Assembly: GCF_009811415.1 (NCBI RefSeq)
Contig: NZ_BLIG01000001.1
Coordinates: forward strand, 62,001-126,000
From: Alteromonas sp. KUL106
GTDB lineage: Bacteria; Pseudomonadota; Gammaproteobacteria; Enterobacterales; Alteromonadaceae
Length of the DNA: 64,000 nucleotides
Direction: 5' to 3'
Shown here: positions 38,385 through 47,964 of the stretch, piece after piece
Position numbering within the stretch: the stretch's first letter is position 1
Layout of the letters: every line of letters begins with the position of its first letter
Made by a program: the position numbers and the translations under genes
Notes under the pieces: model-generated
Told to the model about the DNA's origin: nothing
What the model saw: the letters and a program-made list of their open reading frames with translations, nothing else
Databases searched by the model: none

Positions 38385-39490
38385 TTAAAGTTCTACACGT
38401 TACCTATGACATGCGTATTGGCGGCACTGAAATGGTAATAAAGAATATTATTGACGGCAATTCTGATCGTTCCATTGCGATGTCGATATTCTGTATTGAA
38501 GAGCCTTTAGGACCTTGGGGAGAAGAGCTGAGAAAAGCTGGCACGGATATCTCTACCGCTCATCGTCAACCTGGCTTTGACACTTCGCTTATTAAATCGT
38601 TAAAACGGCATATCGAGCACTATGACATCGACGTCGTGCATTGCCATCAGTATACTCCTTGGGTTTACGGCACGCTTGCCGCATTGTTCACTAAAGCCAA
38701 AGTTATTTTCACAGAACACGGCAGATTTTACCCTGATTCAACGAGCTGGAAACGCCAGCTTGTAAACCCAGTTCTAATGAGAGCAACTAAAAAGGCAACT
38801 GCAATCTCGCACGCCACCAAAGACGCGCTCGAAGAATATGAGTTTATTCCTAAAGCACGAATAGACGTTATTTATAACGGCATTAAATCACTTCAAGTCG
38901 ATAATACAATAAAGGCCATTACAAAAAGCGAACTAGCCATTCCAGAGGGGAGTATTGTCCTTGGCACGATAGCGCGTTTTGACCCGATTAAAAATCAAGA
39001 AATGATGATAAAAGCATTTTCAGCAGCTTTGAAAGAAAATCAAAATTTAATTCTTGTACTTGTTGGAGACGGTGAAATGCGACCAACACTTGAAGCACTT
39101 GTGCAAAAAGAAGGAATTGAAGATCATGTGCGCTTTACTGGTTATATAAAAGATCCAAGCCACCATCTCGCCATAATGGATATTTTTCTACTTTCTTCGT
39201 TGAGTGAAGGCACATCAATGACGCTGCTTGAAGCTATGTCATTGTCTAAGCCTTGCATTGTTACCGATGCAGGTGGAAATTCCGAGATTGTTGAGCATCA
39301 ACAAACTGGCCTGGTTACAGAAAACGCAAATCAGAAGGCATTCACTAGCGCTATCAATACACTTTGCTCATCCCCCATGTCTCTCAAGGAAATGGGGGCC
39401 AATGGCTATAGGGTATTTTGCGAAAAGTTTAATGCGACGAATATGGTGGCACAATACGCTCATCTTTATCGGGAAATAACAGGAAGATAA
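38381..39490 (+). CDS. Family 4 glycosyltransferase
   Basis: The 369-residue GT-B enzyme has VTYDMRIGGTEMVIKNII at its start, VVHCHQYTPWVYGTLAA near residue 85, VIYNGIKSLQVDN, LGTIARFDPIKNQEMMIKAF and the donor-site block LSEGTSMTLLEAMSLSKPC near residue 270. It resembles the second exosortase-associated sugar transferase type (TIGR03088-like), but that subfamily call is tentative. It adds a sugar to the growing unit. It starts inside the last codon of the acyltransferase gene. Confidence 0.9.
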   Translation: MIKVLHVTYDMRIGGTEMVIKNIIDGNSDRSIAMSIFCIEEPLGPWGEELRKAGTDISTAHRQPGFDTSLIKSLKRHIEHYDIDVVHCHQYTPWVYGTLAALFTKAKVIFTEHGRFYPDSTSWKRQLVNPVLMRATKKATAISHATKDALEEYEFIPKARIDVIYNGIKSLQVDNTIKAITKSELAIPEGSIVLGTIARFDPIKNQEMMIKAFSAALKENQNLILVLVGDGEMRPTLEALVQKEGIEDHVRFTGYIKDPSHHLAIMDIFLLSSLSEGTSMTLLEAMSLSKPCIVTDAGGNSEIVEHQQTGLVTENANQKAFTSAINTLCSSPMSLKEMGANGYRVFCEKFNATNMVAQYAHLYREITGR

Positions 39491-39492
39491 CT

Positions 39493-40884
39493 ATGTGTTT
39501 GACAAAACATTCTACTCAACTCCTCCTGCTAATTGTGGTTAGTGTTTTTGGTTCAACCTGTGTGACTAAAGCTTCTGCCAGTGAGCAATGTGACGATAAA
39601 CGACAAGAAGTATCGCAATATCTGGGGCTAAACCAGAAAAAAGCATTGTTAACATGCTCGCAAGTAAACCAAGCGTACGAATTAATTCATTCTCCTAAAC
39701 TTGACATTTCGGCATGGGAATACGAAGGCGGTTTCCGGCTATCGACCAAACGCGCTGGCAAAGCGGAGAATTCAACTATAGATTTTTCATTGGGTATTTT
39801 CAGTCTTAGTACATCTAAAAAATCAATGTTTGTGGCTAGCAACCCAAGATTAGGAGGCATTGGTGAATTCCTTATCCCTCCAATAATAAAGTCAGAAGAC
39901 TTGAGGGATTTTGTGAAAGGCGAAACTGTTCTGCAGAACTTTATTCCGCTAATAAATAACCCAAGAGTTTCAACCGGTATTGGGGGTTACTTTCGCATTA
40001 CTGGCATTAAGCAAATTGATAATGCGTTAATGGTCAACTACATCAACTGGTATGATGCAACGGCCACGGAAACTGATACGAGTATTATGATATGGGATGC
40101 AAATAATCTTGCTGAGAGCAAAATGTACGGCCCTTATCAATTACAAGGCGCAGCTCATGCAGCTGGCTGGTTAAGCGAAATTCCGTCTAATTTAACCGAC
40201 CTTTTTGACGCTTCGCACATCACGGGCTCACAATCTAACGCAGCGATATCCTCTAGGTTGTCTATTGGCCCGACGGCATTTGCCTTTAACCCAAGAAAAG
40301 ATGTTATTTACGGTCCGTCAGGGTTTGTTCAAACACAGGCCCTGCTCGACTTTTCCATGAAAAACCCACTTTACGACCACAGCGTATATGAATATCAACC
40401 GGAATTTAAACCCTTAAGTATTAATGAAGACGGGTTAAACAAAATGTGGACACTGTCTTCGGGGGCCTCTTTTGGTTTCATTATCCCTGGTACACGCACT
40501 TATTTGACACTGGGTAAATCAGCTGGTCACGAAAGTGGTATTGGCTATAAAATCGAGCAAAACAATGGACATAAATGCGGAGGTCCATGCCCATACGATG
40601 CATCTGATTACTATAGCTTTTATTGGGCATGGGACGTGGTAGATTTACTGAAAGCCAAGCTTAATTTAACAATGCCCTACAATCTTCAACCTTACGAACA
40701 CGGCAAGTTTCCTTTGCCCGCAAGGTACAAAGGATTGGCAATAGGTGGAGCCGACTATGATGCTGAGCAAGGAAGGCTATTTATTTCCTTAACAAAAGGC
40801 GACACGCTTGGAAAATATGCTAGACCACCTTTGTTTCTTACCTATAAACGTAAAGTATCCACACTAAAAAATGAAACAAAATAA
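39493..40884 (+). CDS. Secreted protein of unknown function within the polysaccharide operon
   Basis: The 463-residue protein has an N-terminal signal peptide (LLLLIVVSVFGSTCVTKASA) and no family that I recognise. The mature part reads as beta-strand-rich, with motifs such as SAWEYEGGFRLSTKR, ISSRLSIGPTAFAFNPR, YGPSGFVQTQALLDFS, ALGKSAGHESGIGYK-like repeats of glycine and aromatic residues, CGGPCPYDASDYYSFYWAWD and a C-terminal LPARYKGLAIGGADYD. The pattern could be a beta-propeller or a glycan-binding fold. It starts two bases after one glycosyltransferase gene and overlaps the next by 14 bases, so it belongs to the polysaccharide operon. Confidence 0.75.
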   Translation: MCLTKHSTQLLLLIVVSVFGSTCVTKASASEQCDDKRQEVSQYLGLNQKKALLTCSQVNQAYELIHSPKLDISAWEYEGGFRLSTKRAGKAENSTIDFSLGIFSLSTSKKSMFVASNPRLGGIGEFLIPPIIKSEDLRDFVKGETVLQNFIPLINNPRVSTGIGGYFRITGIKQIDNALMVNYINWYDATATETDTSIMIWDANNLAESKMYGPYQLQGAAHAAGWLSEIPSNLTDLFDASHITGSQSNAAISSRLSIGPTAFAFNPRKDVIYGPSGFVQTQALLDFSMKNPLYDHSVYEYQPEFKPLSINEDGLNKMWTLSSGASFGFIIPGTRTYLTLGKSAGHESGIGYKIEQNNGHKCGGPCPYDASDYYSFYWAWDVVDLLKAKLNLTMPYNLQPYEHGKFPLPARYKGLAIGGADYDAEQGRLFISLTKGDTLGKYARPPLFLTYKRKVSTLKNETK

Positions 40885-41767
40885 TCAAAAAGTGAGTGTC
40901 ATTATGCCTGCTTATAATTCTTCTCACTACGTAGAAGAATCAATAAGCAGTGTGCTGAATCAAACTCACCGAAACATTGAGCTTATTGTGATTGACGATG
41001 GTTCCACAGATGAGACGTGGACCATTATAAATGCATGGTCAGAACGTGACGACCGCATAATTGCTATGAGACAAAAAAATCAAGGTGTTTCTGCGGCCCG
41101 CAACAATGCTATTTCGAAGTCTACGGGCGATTTTATCGCATTTTGTGACTCGGACGACGTATGGTATGCAAACAAGCTTGAACGCCAATTAGATACAATT
41201 GGAGGCGCGGCATGGTCGCACTGCGATTCGCAATATGTAGGTCTGGGATACGAGGACAAAACGGTTTACCGCTCTACTTACAGCCACCTTTATGACGAAA
41301 ATATATTCGCGCATTTGGCTGTCGAAAATTTTATCACTACTTCATCACTTTTAATTAAGTCGGATATTTTTAGAAGCTTTTGTGGCTTTGATGAGTCTTT
41401 AGTGGCACTGGAAGACTGGAAACTATGGCTTCAAATAGCAAAGGATCATCCAATTGTACTGTGTGACGAAGTGCTTTTAAATTATAGAGTTCAACCGCAA
41501 TCTACGTCTCGCAATGCACGCTCATTATTACCTGTACATCTCGAAATACTTGATGAAACCTTCAACGACGAAGAATTGAGAAACAGCACGTTAAAAAAAG
41601 AAGCTAAATGCCGTGCTTATCTTATTTTTTCTTATATCGCTGAAGAGAAAAACGATCACCTTTTCTCTTTGCAATGTTCGTTAAATCTTTTTTTATGCAA
41701 AGGGAATGCTATGAGTGTCAAGCGCATATTGCGTACTTTTTTTAACTTAATCACCAAAAATAAGTGA
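40871..41767 (+). CDS. Family 2 glycosyltransferase
   Basis: The 298-residue GT-A enzyme has VSVIMPAYNSSHYVEESISS at the start, IELIVIDDGSTDETW near residue 35, VSAARNNAISKSTGDFIAF and the DXD motif in CDSDDVWY near residue 93, then FDESLVALEDWKLWLQIA near residue 176. It transfers a sugar to the lipid-linked intermediate on the cytoplasmic side. It lacks membrane segments. It overlaps both neighbours (14 bases upstream, 4 bases downstream). Confidence 0.93.
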   Translation: MKQNNQKVSVIMPAYNSSHYVEESISSVLNQTHRNIELIVIDDGSTDETWTIINAWSERDDRIIAMRQKNQGVSAARNNAISKSTGDFIAFCDSDDVWYANKLERQLDTIGGAAWSHCDSQYVGLGYEDKTVYRSTYSHLYDENIFAHLAVENFITTSSLLIKSDIFRSFCGFDESLVALEDWKLWLQIAKDHPIVLCDEVLLNYRVQPQSTSRNARSLLPVHLEILDETFNDEELRNSTLKKEAKCRAYLIFSYIAEEKNDHLFSLQCSLNLFLCKGNAMSVKRILRTFFNLITKNK

Positions 41768-43095
41768 TAAATATGAAGTTAGGACATAGTAAGGATCGAT
41801 TAATAGAATTTATTAAGTTCGATCACAACAGCAAAAAAGGGCTACTTGTTGGGTGTGTAAGGTTGTGTGCATTTGTACTATGGAAACTTGGTTCTAGAAG
41901 TAAGGCGTTCACTCTGGTTTCAGCAGTTTTCAGAACGGGGTGGTCTGGCAGTTACTCACTAGGTGTAGAATACGCAAAACGGTATTTCGTTACCGGTCAG
42001 CAATATGAAAACGAAATACAGGACGCATTTATTAATGCCGTTGAGCCTCTATCAAATACGGCGGAATTCTTTACCTCACCTGAAAAGATGCTAAATGGAA
42101 TTATCACCATACTGAAAAAGCCTAATGGATCTGAGAAAGGCGTAATTATTATTAACTATAGTTACTACTTCCCTTTGTTCCTGCGCTTTTTCAAAGCAGA
42201 AGAAATTTTAGAAGATTATCATCTCATTCTGGAGCCTAGTTGGGCAGGTTTTTGCGAGTCGAATATTCTTATTTACACGCAGCTAAAGTTTCCAATTTTC
42301 ATTCAAACCTATGAAGATAGAGACTACAACTTCGTTAAAGCACTCAATTCAAATCTTATTCCAATTAAGGTCGGCCCAAGCTGGTTTATAAATTATAAGA
42401 ATTTCGCTCCCCCCCTTAAAGATGAAGAAAGAGACATAGATTTAATTGTTGTGGCTGCATGGGCGAAGTACAAGCGTCATAGAGCACTTTTCCGCGCTTT
42501 GAAGGGCGTAGTGTCAAGAAAGCCCGACTTCAAGATTGTATTAGTCGGATACCCTGGTGACATATCACAATCTGATATCCTTTCGTATGCAGATGAAATG
42601 GGGCTTGCTGAAAATGTAAAGATTTACGAATGGATAACACCTCAAGAAGTCGCTGAATTATATAAGCGGGCAAAAATAAACGTCTTATGGTCAAAGTTTG
42701 AGGGTAACAACAGGGCGATTATTGAAGGAATGCTGTGTGATACACCGGTAATAATGAGAGAAAACCATAATTACGGTGAAAAATACGATTTTATAAATGC
42801 ACGAACAGGTTACTTTGCAAACGAGCAAGATCTTGAATCTAAGGTATTGAGTTTATTAAACAGTGAGGAAACCTTCTCTCCAAGAGAGTATATTTTAAAC
42901 AATAGGAATTGCGACGTAGCCACGCAAATGATGCAAGACGTGATAAGAGACTACGAGTTAGAACAAAATAGCGACGTAAAATGGCACTCAAACCTCGCAG
43001 TAAAAGTGAATGACTTACATGGCATGCATTACCTTTATGAAGAGCAGAATGCATTTGACGATTGTTATAGTTGGATTGAAAAGAAACTAAAATGA
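41764..43095 (+). CDS. Family 4-like glycosyltransferase
   Basis: The 443-residue protein has a long, poorly conserved N-terminal half and a recognisable GT-B C-terminal half: DLIVVAAWAKYKRHRALFRA near residue 235, KIVLVGYPGDISQSDIL, VKIYEWITPQEVAELYKRA and SKFEGNNRAIIEGMLCDTPV near residue 315 (donor-site EG pattern). GTG 41764 overlaps the previous stop; the ATG at 41773 is a likelier start. It ends four bases into the pyruvyltransferase gene. It is probably the last sugar transferase of this operon. Confidence 0.85.
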   Translation: MINMKLGHSKDRLIEFIKFDHNSKKGLLVGCVRLCAFVLWKLGSRSKAFTLVSAVFRTGWSGSYSLGVEYAKRYFVTGQQYENEIQDAFINAVEPLSNTAEFFTSPEKMLNGIITILKKPNGSEKGVIIINYSYYFPLFLRFFKAEEILEDYHLILEPSWAGFCESNILIYTQLKFPIFIQTYEDRDYNFVKALNSNLIPIKVGPSWFINYKNFAPPLKDEERDIDLIVVAAWAKYKRHRALFRALKGVVSRKPDFKIVLVGYPGDISQSDILSYADEMGLAENVKIYEWITPQEVAELYKRAKINVLWSKFEGNNRAIIEGMLCDTPVIMRENHNYGEKYDFINARTGYFANEQDLESKVLSLLNSEETFSPREYILNNRNCDVATQMMQDVIRDYELEQNSDVKWHSNLAVKVNDLHGMHYLYEEQNAFDDCYSWIEKKLK

Positions 43096-44015
43096 ATAAA
43101 GAGAAAGATGATGAGTTGGTAGTGTTAATCCAACAGCTTGGTGGAACGATAAACTACCTGCCCAATCCCGGCAATGCAGGTGACTCACTTATCGCATGTG
43201 CAACGTATCAATTTTTTGAAAGAAACAATATAGAGTACAAATGCTGCCAGTCAGAAAAAGATATCTCAGACAATGATATTCTTGTTTATGGTGGAGGCGG
43301 CAATTTTGGTGGTGAAAATAGCCGTGTTGGTTATTACATCAAAAAATACGCTTCTCACGTGAAAGCCTTTATATTGTTACCTCACACGCTTTTTGGTGCA
43401 GAAGAGTTATTGCAATCGCTTCCTGAAACCGTTCATCTCTTTTGCCGAGAACGAGTTTCTTATGAATTTGCTAGCAAAATGGTAACAAGAGCCAACGTAT
43501 ACCTTCACGATGACATGGTTTTAAGCGCAGAAGTGGAAAAGATGCTATCAAAACCTGCCAGCCAATCGGCGTTGGGTAGTGTTGGTTCAGAATTGAAGCG
43601 CCGCGCACTCTTTAAAAATGAAGATTTTGGTATATCGCTGAAGCACTACCTTGCCTACACTTTAAAATCACTGTTTGGTCATCCCTACCCGAGCAAACCT
43701 CAAAGCGGTGAACTCAATGCATTTAGAATAGACGTTGAAAAAACTGACATTCCCATTCCCTCAGACAACGTTGACGTATCGGCACTGTATGAGTTGAGTT
43801 CATGCGAACCTAAGCTCGCCAAGCTGTCTACATTTCGTTTTTTATCGCACATTAACGCCTTTGAAACGGTGAACACCAACAGGCTGCACGTAGCCATTGC
43901 GGCGGCTAAGTTAGGTAAAACAGTAAATCTATACGGTAATAACTACTTTAAAATACGCGCTATTTACGAGTATTCACTTAAAGGAAAATACGCAAACGTA
44001 GTGTGGAAAGAATAA
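43092..44015 (+). CDS. Polysaccharide pyruvyl transferase family protein (1 of 3)
   Basis: The 307-residue protein has the family's opening NPGNAGDSLIACATYQFF near residue 21, then DNDILVYGGGGNFGG near residue 61, the central FILLPHTLFG, and the C-terminal NTNRLHVAIAAAKLGKTVNLY near residue 264, where the conserved histidine lies. Members move pyruvate from phosphoenolpyruvate onto sugars, giving ketal groups and negative charge; some homologues act on other substrates. It is the last gene of the plus-strand operon. A strong hairpin follows at 44038-44072. Confidence 0.88.
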   Translation: MNKEKDDELVVLIQQLGGTINYLPNPGNAGDSLIACATYQFFERNNIEYKCCQSEKDISDNDILVYGGGGNFGGENSRVGYYIKKYASHVKAFILLPHTLFGAEELLQSLPETVHLFCRERVSYEFASKMVTRANVYLHDDMVLSAEVEKMLSKPASQSALGSVGSELKRRALFKNEDFGISLKHYLAYTLKSLFGHPYPSKPQSGELNAFRIDVEKTDIPIPSDNVDVSALYELSSCEPKLAKLSTFRFLSHINAFETVNTNRLHVAIAAAKLGKTVNLYGNNYFKIRAIYEYSLKGKYANVVWKE

Positions 44016-44037
44016 GCGCAATATTCATTAAGCTATT

Positions 44038-44072
44038 TATTGCTGACCATACTTTAAGTATGCTCAGCAATA
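44038..44072. terminator. Hairpin between convergent operons
   Basis: TATTGCTGA (44038-44046) pairs with TCAGCAATA (44064-44072); after one C-C mismatch CATACT (44048-44053) pairs with AGTATG (44057-44062) around a 3-base loop. It lies between convergent genes and could end transcripts of both, although neither side has a T run. Confidence 0.5.
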
Positions 44073-44121
44073 GGAACGCTGCAACTCATTCGATTTAACA
44101 ACTAAATAACTCTTCATTAAA

Positions 44122-45570
44122 TCAACTTGCCCGCCTAGAGCGAATAAAGCGCAAGCCTAACGAACTAACTTCTTCAAGTATTCTGTGCCTTTTAAATAAA
44201 AACAGAAAAAATAAACACGCTACAAGATAAACTCCAAAGTATAGAGCACTCCCTAATACAAGATAGAGTATTCCCTGCCCCGTCAACATTTGTGCTGATA
44301 AGACAGCACCAAAACACGCCGTGGCCAACAGCGCACACATAAACAGTAAGCTAACTACGGGCAGCCCAAACCGCATAGAACAAAACACCAGCAAGATGCC
44401 CAGCACAGTGAAAGCGAATACTAGCCTTGCGATAATAAATTCTTCCATACTGCCTGAGAAGAAAAACGCAAACAGGCCTAATAATAAGCTCAACGTTACC
44501 ATTTCATAAACCGACAATAGCTTTACATCACCATTTGCAATAAGCCCTTGCTGAACAAAAGTGGACACGGCAAATGTAATGGTGAACACGGCTAATAGCG
44601 GTAATAAGTGCGCAAAGGGCAGCCACTGCTGTCCTAAAAACAGCGAAACAAGTTCTTGGTTAAAAACGTGTAGATAACCGATTACGGGAAAAATCGCACA
44701 AAGCAGTATGGTAAGCACAACCACAATGTGCTCTCCAATTGGATCGCCCCTTCTTTTTATTTCAGAAAAGCTTGCTAGGAATACATTAGATACAGGAGCG
44801 ATTATTTCTCTACTTGGTAAGAATGAAAGGTTTCTCATTAAGCTAAAACCACCGAGCTGATCTGCACCGTACATTTTACTAATGAAAATCACGTCGAACT
44901 CGGCGCGCACGTATCCCAAAATAGAACGAATGAGCATCCACAATGAAAAACTCATTTGCTCCTTTATGCGGCTCAATGAAAACTTCAAAGGATAAGGCGC
45001 ATACCAATGAGAGAGCAGTGTTTTGCTGGTGTATGCTGCCAGCACGCCTATTATCATGGCCCAATAGTTCTCTAAAATGAAAGCCAGCACCACTGTAACT
45101 AAGAAACTCACAACTCTCTCAATCAAGAGTATTTTAGAAATGATGCCGTATTCCAAATCTCTTCTATGCATAAAGAGTTGGGGGCTAGCAAAGGCAGAAA
45201 TTGGTAACACAAGTGCCATAGCGCGTATCGCAGATTCAGCTTCTGGTGCGTTCAAAAAGTTGGCCAGTACAGGCGTAAGTGCAAGCAGCGCAACAAACAG
45301 CGCGAGTTTAGACAATATTGAAATCGTCCATGCCGTTACAATATCGCTATTATCCAGGGTCTTCTTCTGAATGATATATTGCTGAGTGCCTCCCTCAGAC
45401 AATGTATCGAAAAGAAAGACAAGCATTGTAGCTATTGCAACCACGCCAAAATCTTGGGGCGTTAATAAACGCGCAAGAATCAGCAGGCTAATAATACCTA
45501 TGCCGCGTTGGAATAATCGAACAATAAGGATCAGCGACGTACTGCTGGCCACTTTTCTCGCTAAGTTCAA
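44122..45570 (-). CDS. Oligosaccharide flippase (Wzx/MOP family)
   Basis: The 482-residue protein has about twelve to fourteen membrane segments and the MOP-superfamily start: SLILIVRLFQRGIGIISLLI followed by LARLLTPQDFGVVAIATM near residue 33. GGTQQYIIQKK near residue 59 is typical of polysaccharide (WzxC-like) transporters. It should flip the undecaprenyl-linked repeat to the periplasm. It is the last gene of a minus-strand series starting at 51643, and 110 bases separate it from the pyruvyltransferase gene upstream. Confidence 0.92.
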   Translation of the reverse strand: MNLARKVASSTSLILIVRLFQRGIGIISLLILARLLTPQDFGVVAIATMLVFLFDTLSEGGTQQYIIQKKTLDNSDIVTAWTISILSKLALFVALLALTPVLANFLNAPEAESAIRAMALVLPISAFASPQLFMHRRDLEYGIISKILLIERVVSFLVTVVLAFILENYWAMIIGVLAAYTSKTLLSHWYAPYPLKFSLSRIKEQMSFSLWMLIRSILGYVRAEFDVIFISKMYGADQLGGFSLMRNLSFLPSREIIAPVSNVFLASFSEIKRRGDPIGEHIVVVLTILLCAIFPVIGYLHVFNQELVSLFLGQQWLPFAHLLPLLAVFTITFAVSTFVQQGLIANGDVKLLSVYEMVTLSLLLGLFAFFFSGSMEEFIIARLVFAFTVLGILLVFCSMRFGLPVVSLLFMCALLATACFGAVLSAQMLTGQGILYLVLGSALYFGVYLVACLFFLFLFKRHRILEEVSSLGLRFIRSRRAS

Positions 45571-45609
45571 ACTTTTAAATCCTTATCGACTGTGTTCCAC
45601 ACAAAGCAC

Positions 45610-45629
45610 ACATCAAGAAGCCTTGATGT
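45610..45629. repeat. Perfect short hairpin upstream of the flippase gene
   Basis: ACATCAAG (45610-45617) and CTTGATGT (45622-45629) pair perfectly with a 4-base loop. It lies between the pyruvyltransferase stop and the flippase start on the minus strand. With no T run, it is more likely an RNA-processing or regulatory stem than a terminator. Confidence 0.45.
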
Positions 45630-45680
45630 AGAACGCACAACAGTTTTCATTTATCAACATTCCTCGAGTCAGTGAAATAT

Positions 45681-46784
45681 TCAGTCAAACACGGCATGCG
45701 TGAAGTTTTTTTCAGCGTCATTCTCGCAACGCTTTATACTTTGCGAAAAGTCGTGCCCTTCCAGCATTTTTTCAACAATACTAACCAAACTATCAGGCGA
45801 CACTTCAAAATCCCCTACCCGAAATTTCTCTGGCCAATCAATATCTTTAAGAAAGTTGCTGGCTTTTTCATGCACTTCGGCTAATAAAAAAGGAACGTGA
45901 GCCATAAACGCGTAAATTGCGCCATGTAGTCTAAAGCTTAAAAATGCGTCACACTCGCCAATCTGATGCCACATACTCATAGGGTCGGTGACATAGTCGA
46001 ACAACTCAACGCTCACAGTCGAGTCAAGAAGTCGAACAAATTCCTGCGTTGCAGCCATGTCACCGTGCAATTCATGGCCGTTGAACACAAAGAGTCTAAG
46101 CGCAACATCACCGCCCCTTTTAGCATTCAACGTATTAATTGCGGAGGCCAGAATTTGCAGTCGTTCGCTATTTTCGTGACGCACTTTTCCTGTTTTTCCA
46201 CTGAACGAACACAGTGCTAACCCGATGGTTGATTTAGTGCTCTCCTGCTTTGCTTTTAAATCTAACTTGTCAACCTTTGGCAACAGCCCAGCAAGATCGA
46301 AGGCATGTGTGCAAGCTAAGTCTAAATTGTAACTCTGCACCAATTCATAAGACTTAAGGTCTCTAACACAAAGAAAAGACATGCGTTTCATAAACTCGAT
46401 AACTTTCTTTTCGTGTGCCACCGAATCAAAGGGACCTACAGAAACCCCAATAGCCCCAATCTTTAAGTCATACTTTTCAAAGTTTTTATTGGCATATTCC
46501 ATTTCCCACCAGTCTTTGCCGTGGAAGATGGAACCACCAGAATACACAAGATGCTTATTTTTCTTAAAATGCCTATCTAACAATAACTCGTTAATGAACT
46601 GCAGACGATATGGCAATGTTTTCATAATCGGCTTTGCTTTGTTGGATAGCTTAGGAATTTTTTTAGAAAAGAAATAACTGGTATCAGCGCCCCAGTAATG
46701 CTGCGCTCCCCACTCTGCGACTTTGCAAAAGCAATCGTCGCCCGTATTTTTCATACCGTAGAAGCCACTAAAGGTAACATTCAT
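45681..46784 (-). CDS. Polysaccharide pyruvyl transferase family protein (2 of 3)
   Basis: The 367-residue protein opens with TFSGFYGMKNTGDDCFCKVA, the glycine-rich N-x-GD motif of the family, then HLVYSGGSIFHGKDWW near residue 77, IGAIGVSVGPFDS, and the C-terminal AFLSFRLHGAIYAFMAHVP near residue 290 with the conserved RLHG histidine. Likely role: adding pyruvate ketals to a sugar of the exopolysaccharide. It follows the third pyruvyltransferase gene on the minus strand with an 88-base gap. Confidence 0.9.
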   Translation of the reverse strand: MNVTFSGFYGMKNTGDDCFCKVAEWGAQHYWGADTSYFFSKKIPKLSNKAKPIMKTLPYRLQFINELLLDRHFKKNKHLVYSGGSIFHGKDWWEMEYANKNFEKYDLKIGAIGVSVGPFDSVAHEKKVIEFMKRMSFLCVRDLKSYELVQSYNLDLACTHAFDLAGLLPKVDKLDLKAKQESTKSTIGLALCSFSGKTGKVRHENSERLQILASAINTLNAKRGGDVALRLFVFNGHELHGDMAATQEFVRLLDSTVSVELFDYVTDPMSMWHQIGECDAFLSFRLHGAIYAFMAHVPFLLAEVHEKASNFLKDIDWPEKFRVGDFEVSPDSLVSIVEKMLEGHDFSQSIKRCENDAEKNFTHAVFD

Positions 46785-46872
46785 ACCTATCCCTTATTTT
46801 GTTCAATGCGCGCAATTCCACAAATTATTTTTTGCATTAACACCATGGCTTGCTGCTTTATTGCATTTATGA

Positions 46873-47964
46873 TTAATCTTTGGCGATTTTTGACGCTAGG
46901 CTATTTATGTAACTACCCGCTTCTGCATTTTCAGCAAGCTTCACATCAAGCTTACTTCGGTCGCTGCTACATTCAGCTAGAAGCGACTCAACTCTATGCT
47001 TCAAAACAGATGCGTCTTCTGCTTGCTTGACATCAACCCCGTCAACTTCCGTGTGTGACGTCAAGAATGCCTTCATTTTGTCATCGCAAAGTAACGGCAA
47101 GAAAGAAATTCCCATACCGAAACCCATTATACAGCCGTGCAGACGACTACTCACAATAACGCGAGCATTACTTACCTTTTTCAACATTCGACCATGAGAA
47201 GAATCCATATTAGTATGCTCTTGATATTCCAACCCCAAAGCTTCAGCTACAGCCATCAGATTTTTTGATATTGTATCTAGGTCAGCGCCTGCCAACCTTA
47301 CATCTGACGGATGGATTAGATGCAAAAGAACGTTTGAAGAACGTGCTTGTGATTGCCAGTAACGTGGAACCAGATAGTTTATTGAGGGGCAAGCGGTAAG
47401 AACTAGTTTGTTAGGTGCAAATTGCTCTAAAAAGTTAAAGGTATATTCATCTCTCACGCCTAAATGGTCGGCGACTTTTGCGATTTCAGGAAATAAATCA
47501 CCTTTCATTTCTCCTCTTCCAGACATCTTATTAATGCCAATACCATGCGCGGTGAAACGTAACCCACTTTGAAGCACAACGTGCCAAAACGGTTCAAAGA
47601 CTGGCTGTAAAAGGCCTCCTCCGCCAATTACCAGCAGCACATTTGGGTTATGCTGCTTTAAGTAGTCAATGTGCGCTTTAAACTCCTTTAACCATACAGG
47701 AGAACAAAAAAGGTCGGGGCCGTCTTTACCCACTATTTCTTTTAAACCAAGATGGGAAATATAGTCCCCAACGTTTCTTTTGTTTGCATAAATGTAAACG
47801 ACAGGAGCGGTTTTTAAGTATTTTTTCCTCGTGAACTTTTGCTTTAAGTAGAATGAAAGTGAGCCATAAAGATCAAATTTTTCAGCAAAATACAGTTCAA
47901 AACGCCATCGCAAAGGTTCCACCAACTTGGATATCAAGAAATACATTCCTTTTTTTATTTTCAT
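46873..47964 (-). CDS. Polysaccharide pyruvyl transferase family protein (3 of 3)
   Basis: About 363 residues. Family signs: YIYANKRNVGDYISHLGLKE (N-x-GD), LLVIGGGGLLQPVFEPFW, HGIGINKMSG, and VIVSSRLHGCIMGFGMGISF with the conserved RLHG. I use the ATG at 47964, which overlaps the upstream glycosyltransferase stop (ATGA); the frame opens earlier at 48015 with an unlikely N-terminus. Three members of one family in one locus suggest more than one pyruvylated position or a divergent activity. Confidence 0.9.
   Translation of the reverse strand: MKIKKGMYFLISKLVEPLRWRFELYFAEKFDLYGSLSFYLKQKFTRKKYLKTAPVVYIYANKRNVGDYISHLGLKEIVGKDGPDLFCSPVWLKEFKAHIDYLKQHNPNVLLVIGGGGLLQPVFEPFWHVVLQSGLRFTAHGIGINKMSGRGEMKGDLFPEIAKVADHLGVRDEYTFNFLEQFAPNKLVLTACPSINYLVPRYWQSQARSSNVLLHLIHPSDVRLAGADLDTISKNLMAVAEALGLEYQEHTNMDSSHGRMLKKVSNARVIVSSRLHGCIMGFGMGISFLPLLCDDKMKAFLTSHTEVDGVDVKQAEDASVLKHRVESLLAECSSDRSKLDVKLAENAEAGSYINSLASKIAKD

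Noticed and set aside
46698..47030. 110-codon plus-strand frame between two pyruvyltransferase genes
   Set aside because: It overlaps the ends of both minus-strand genes and has no ribosome site or recognisable features.
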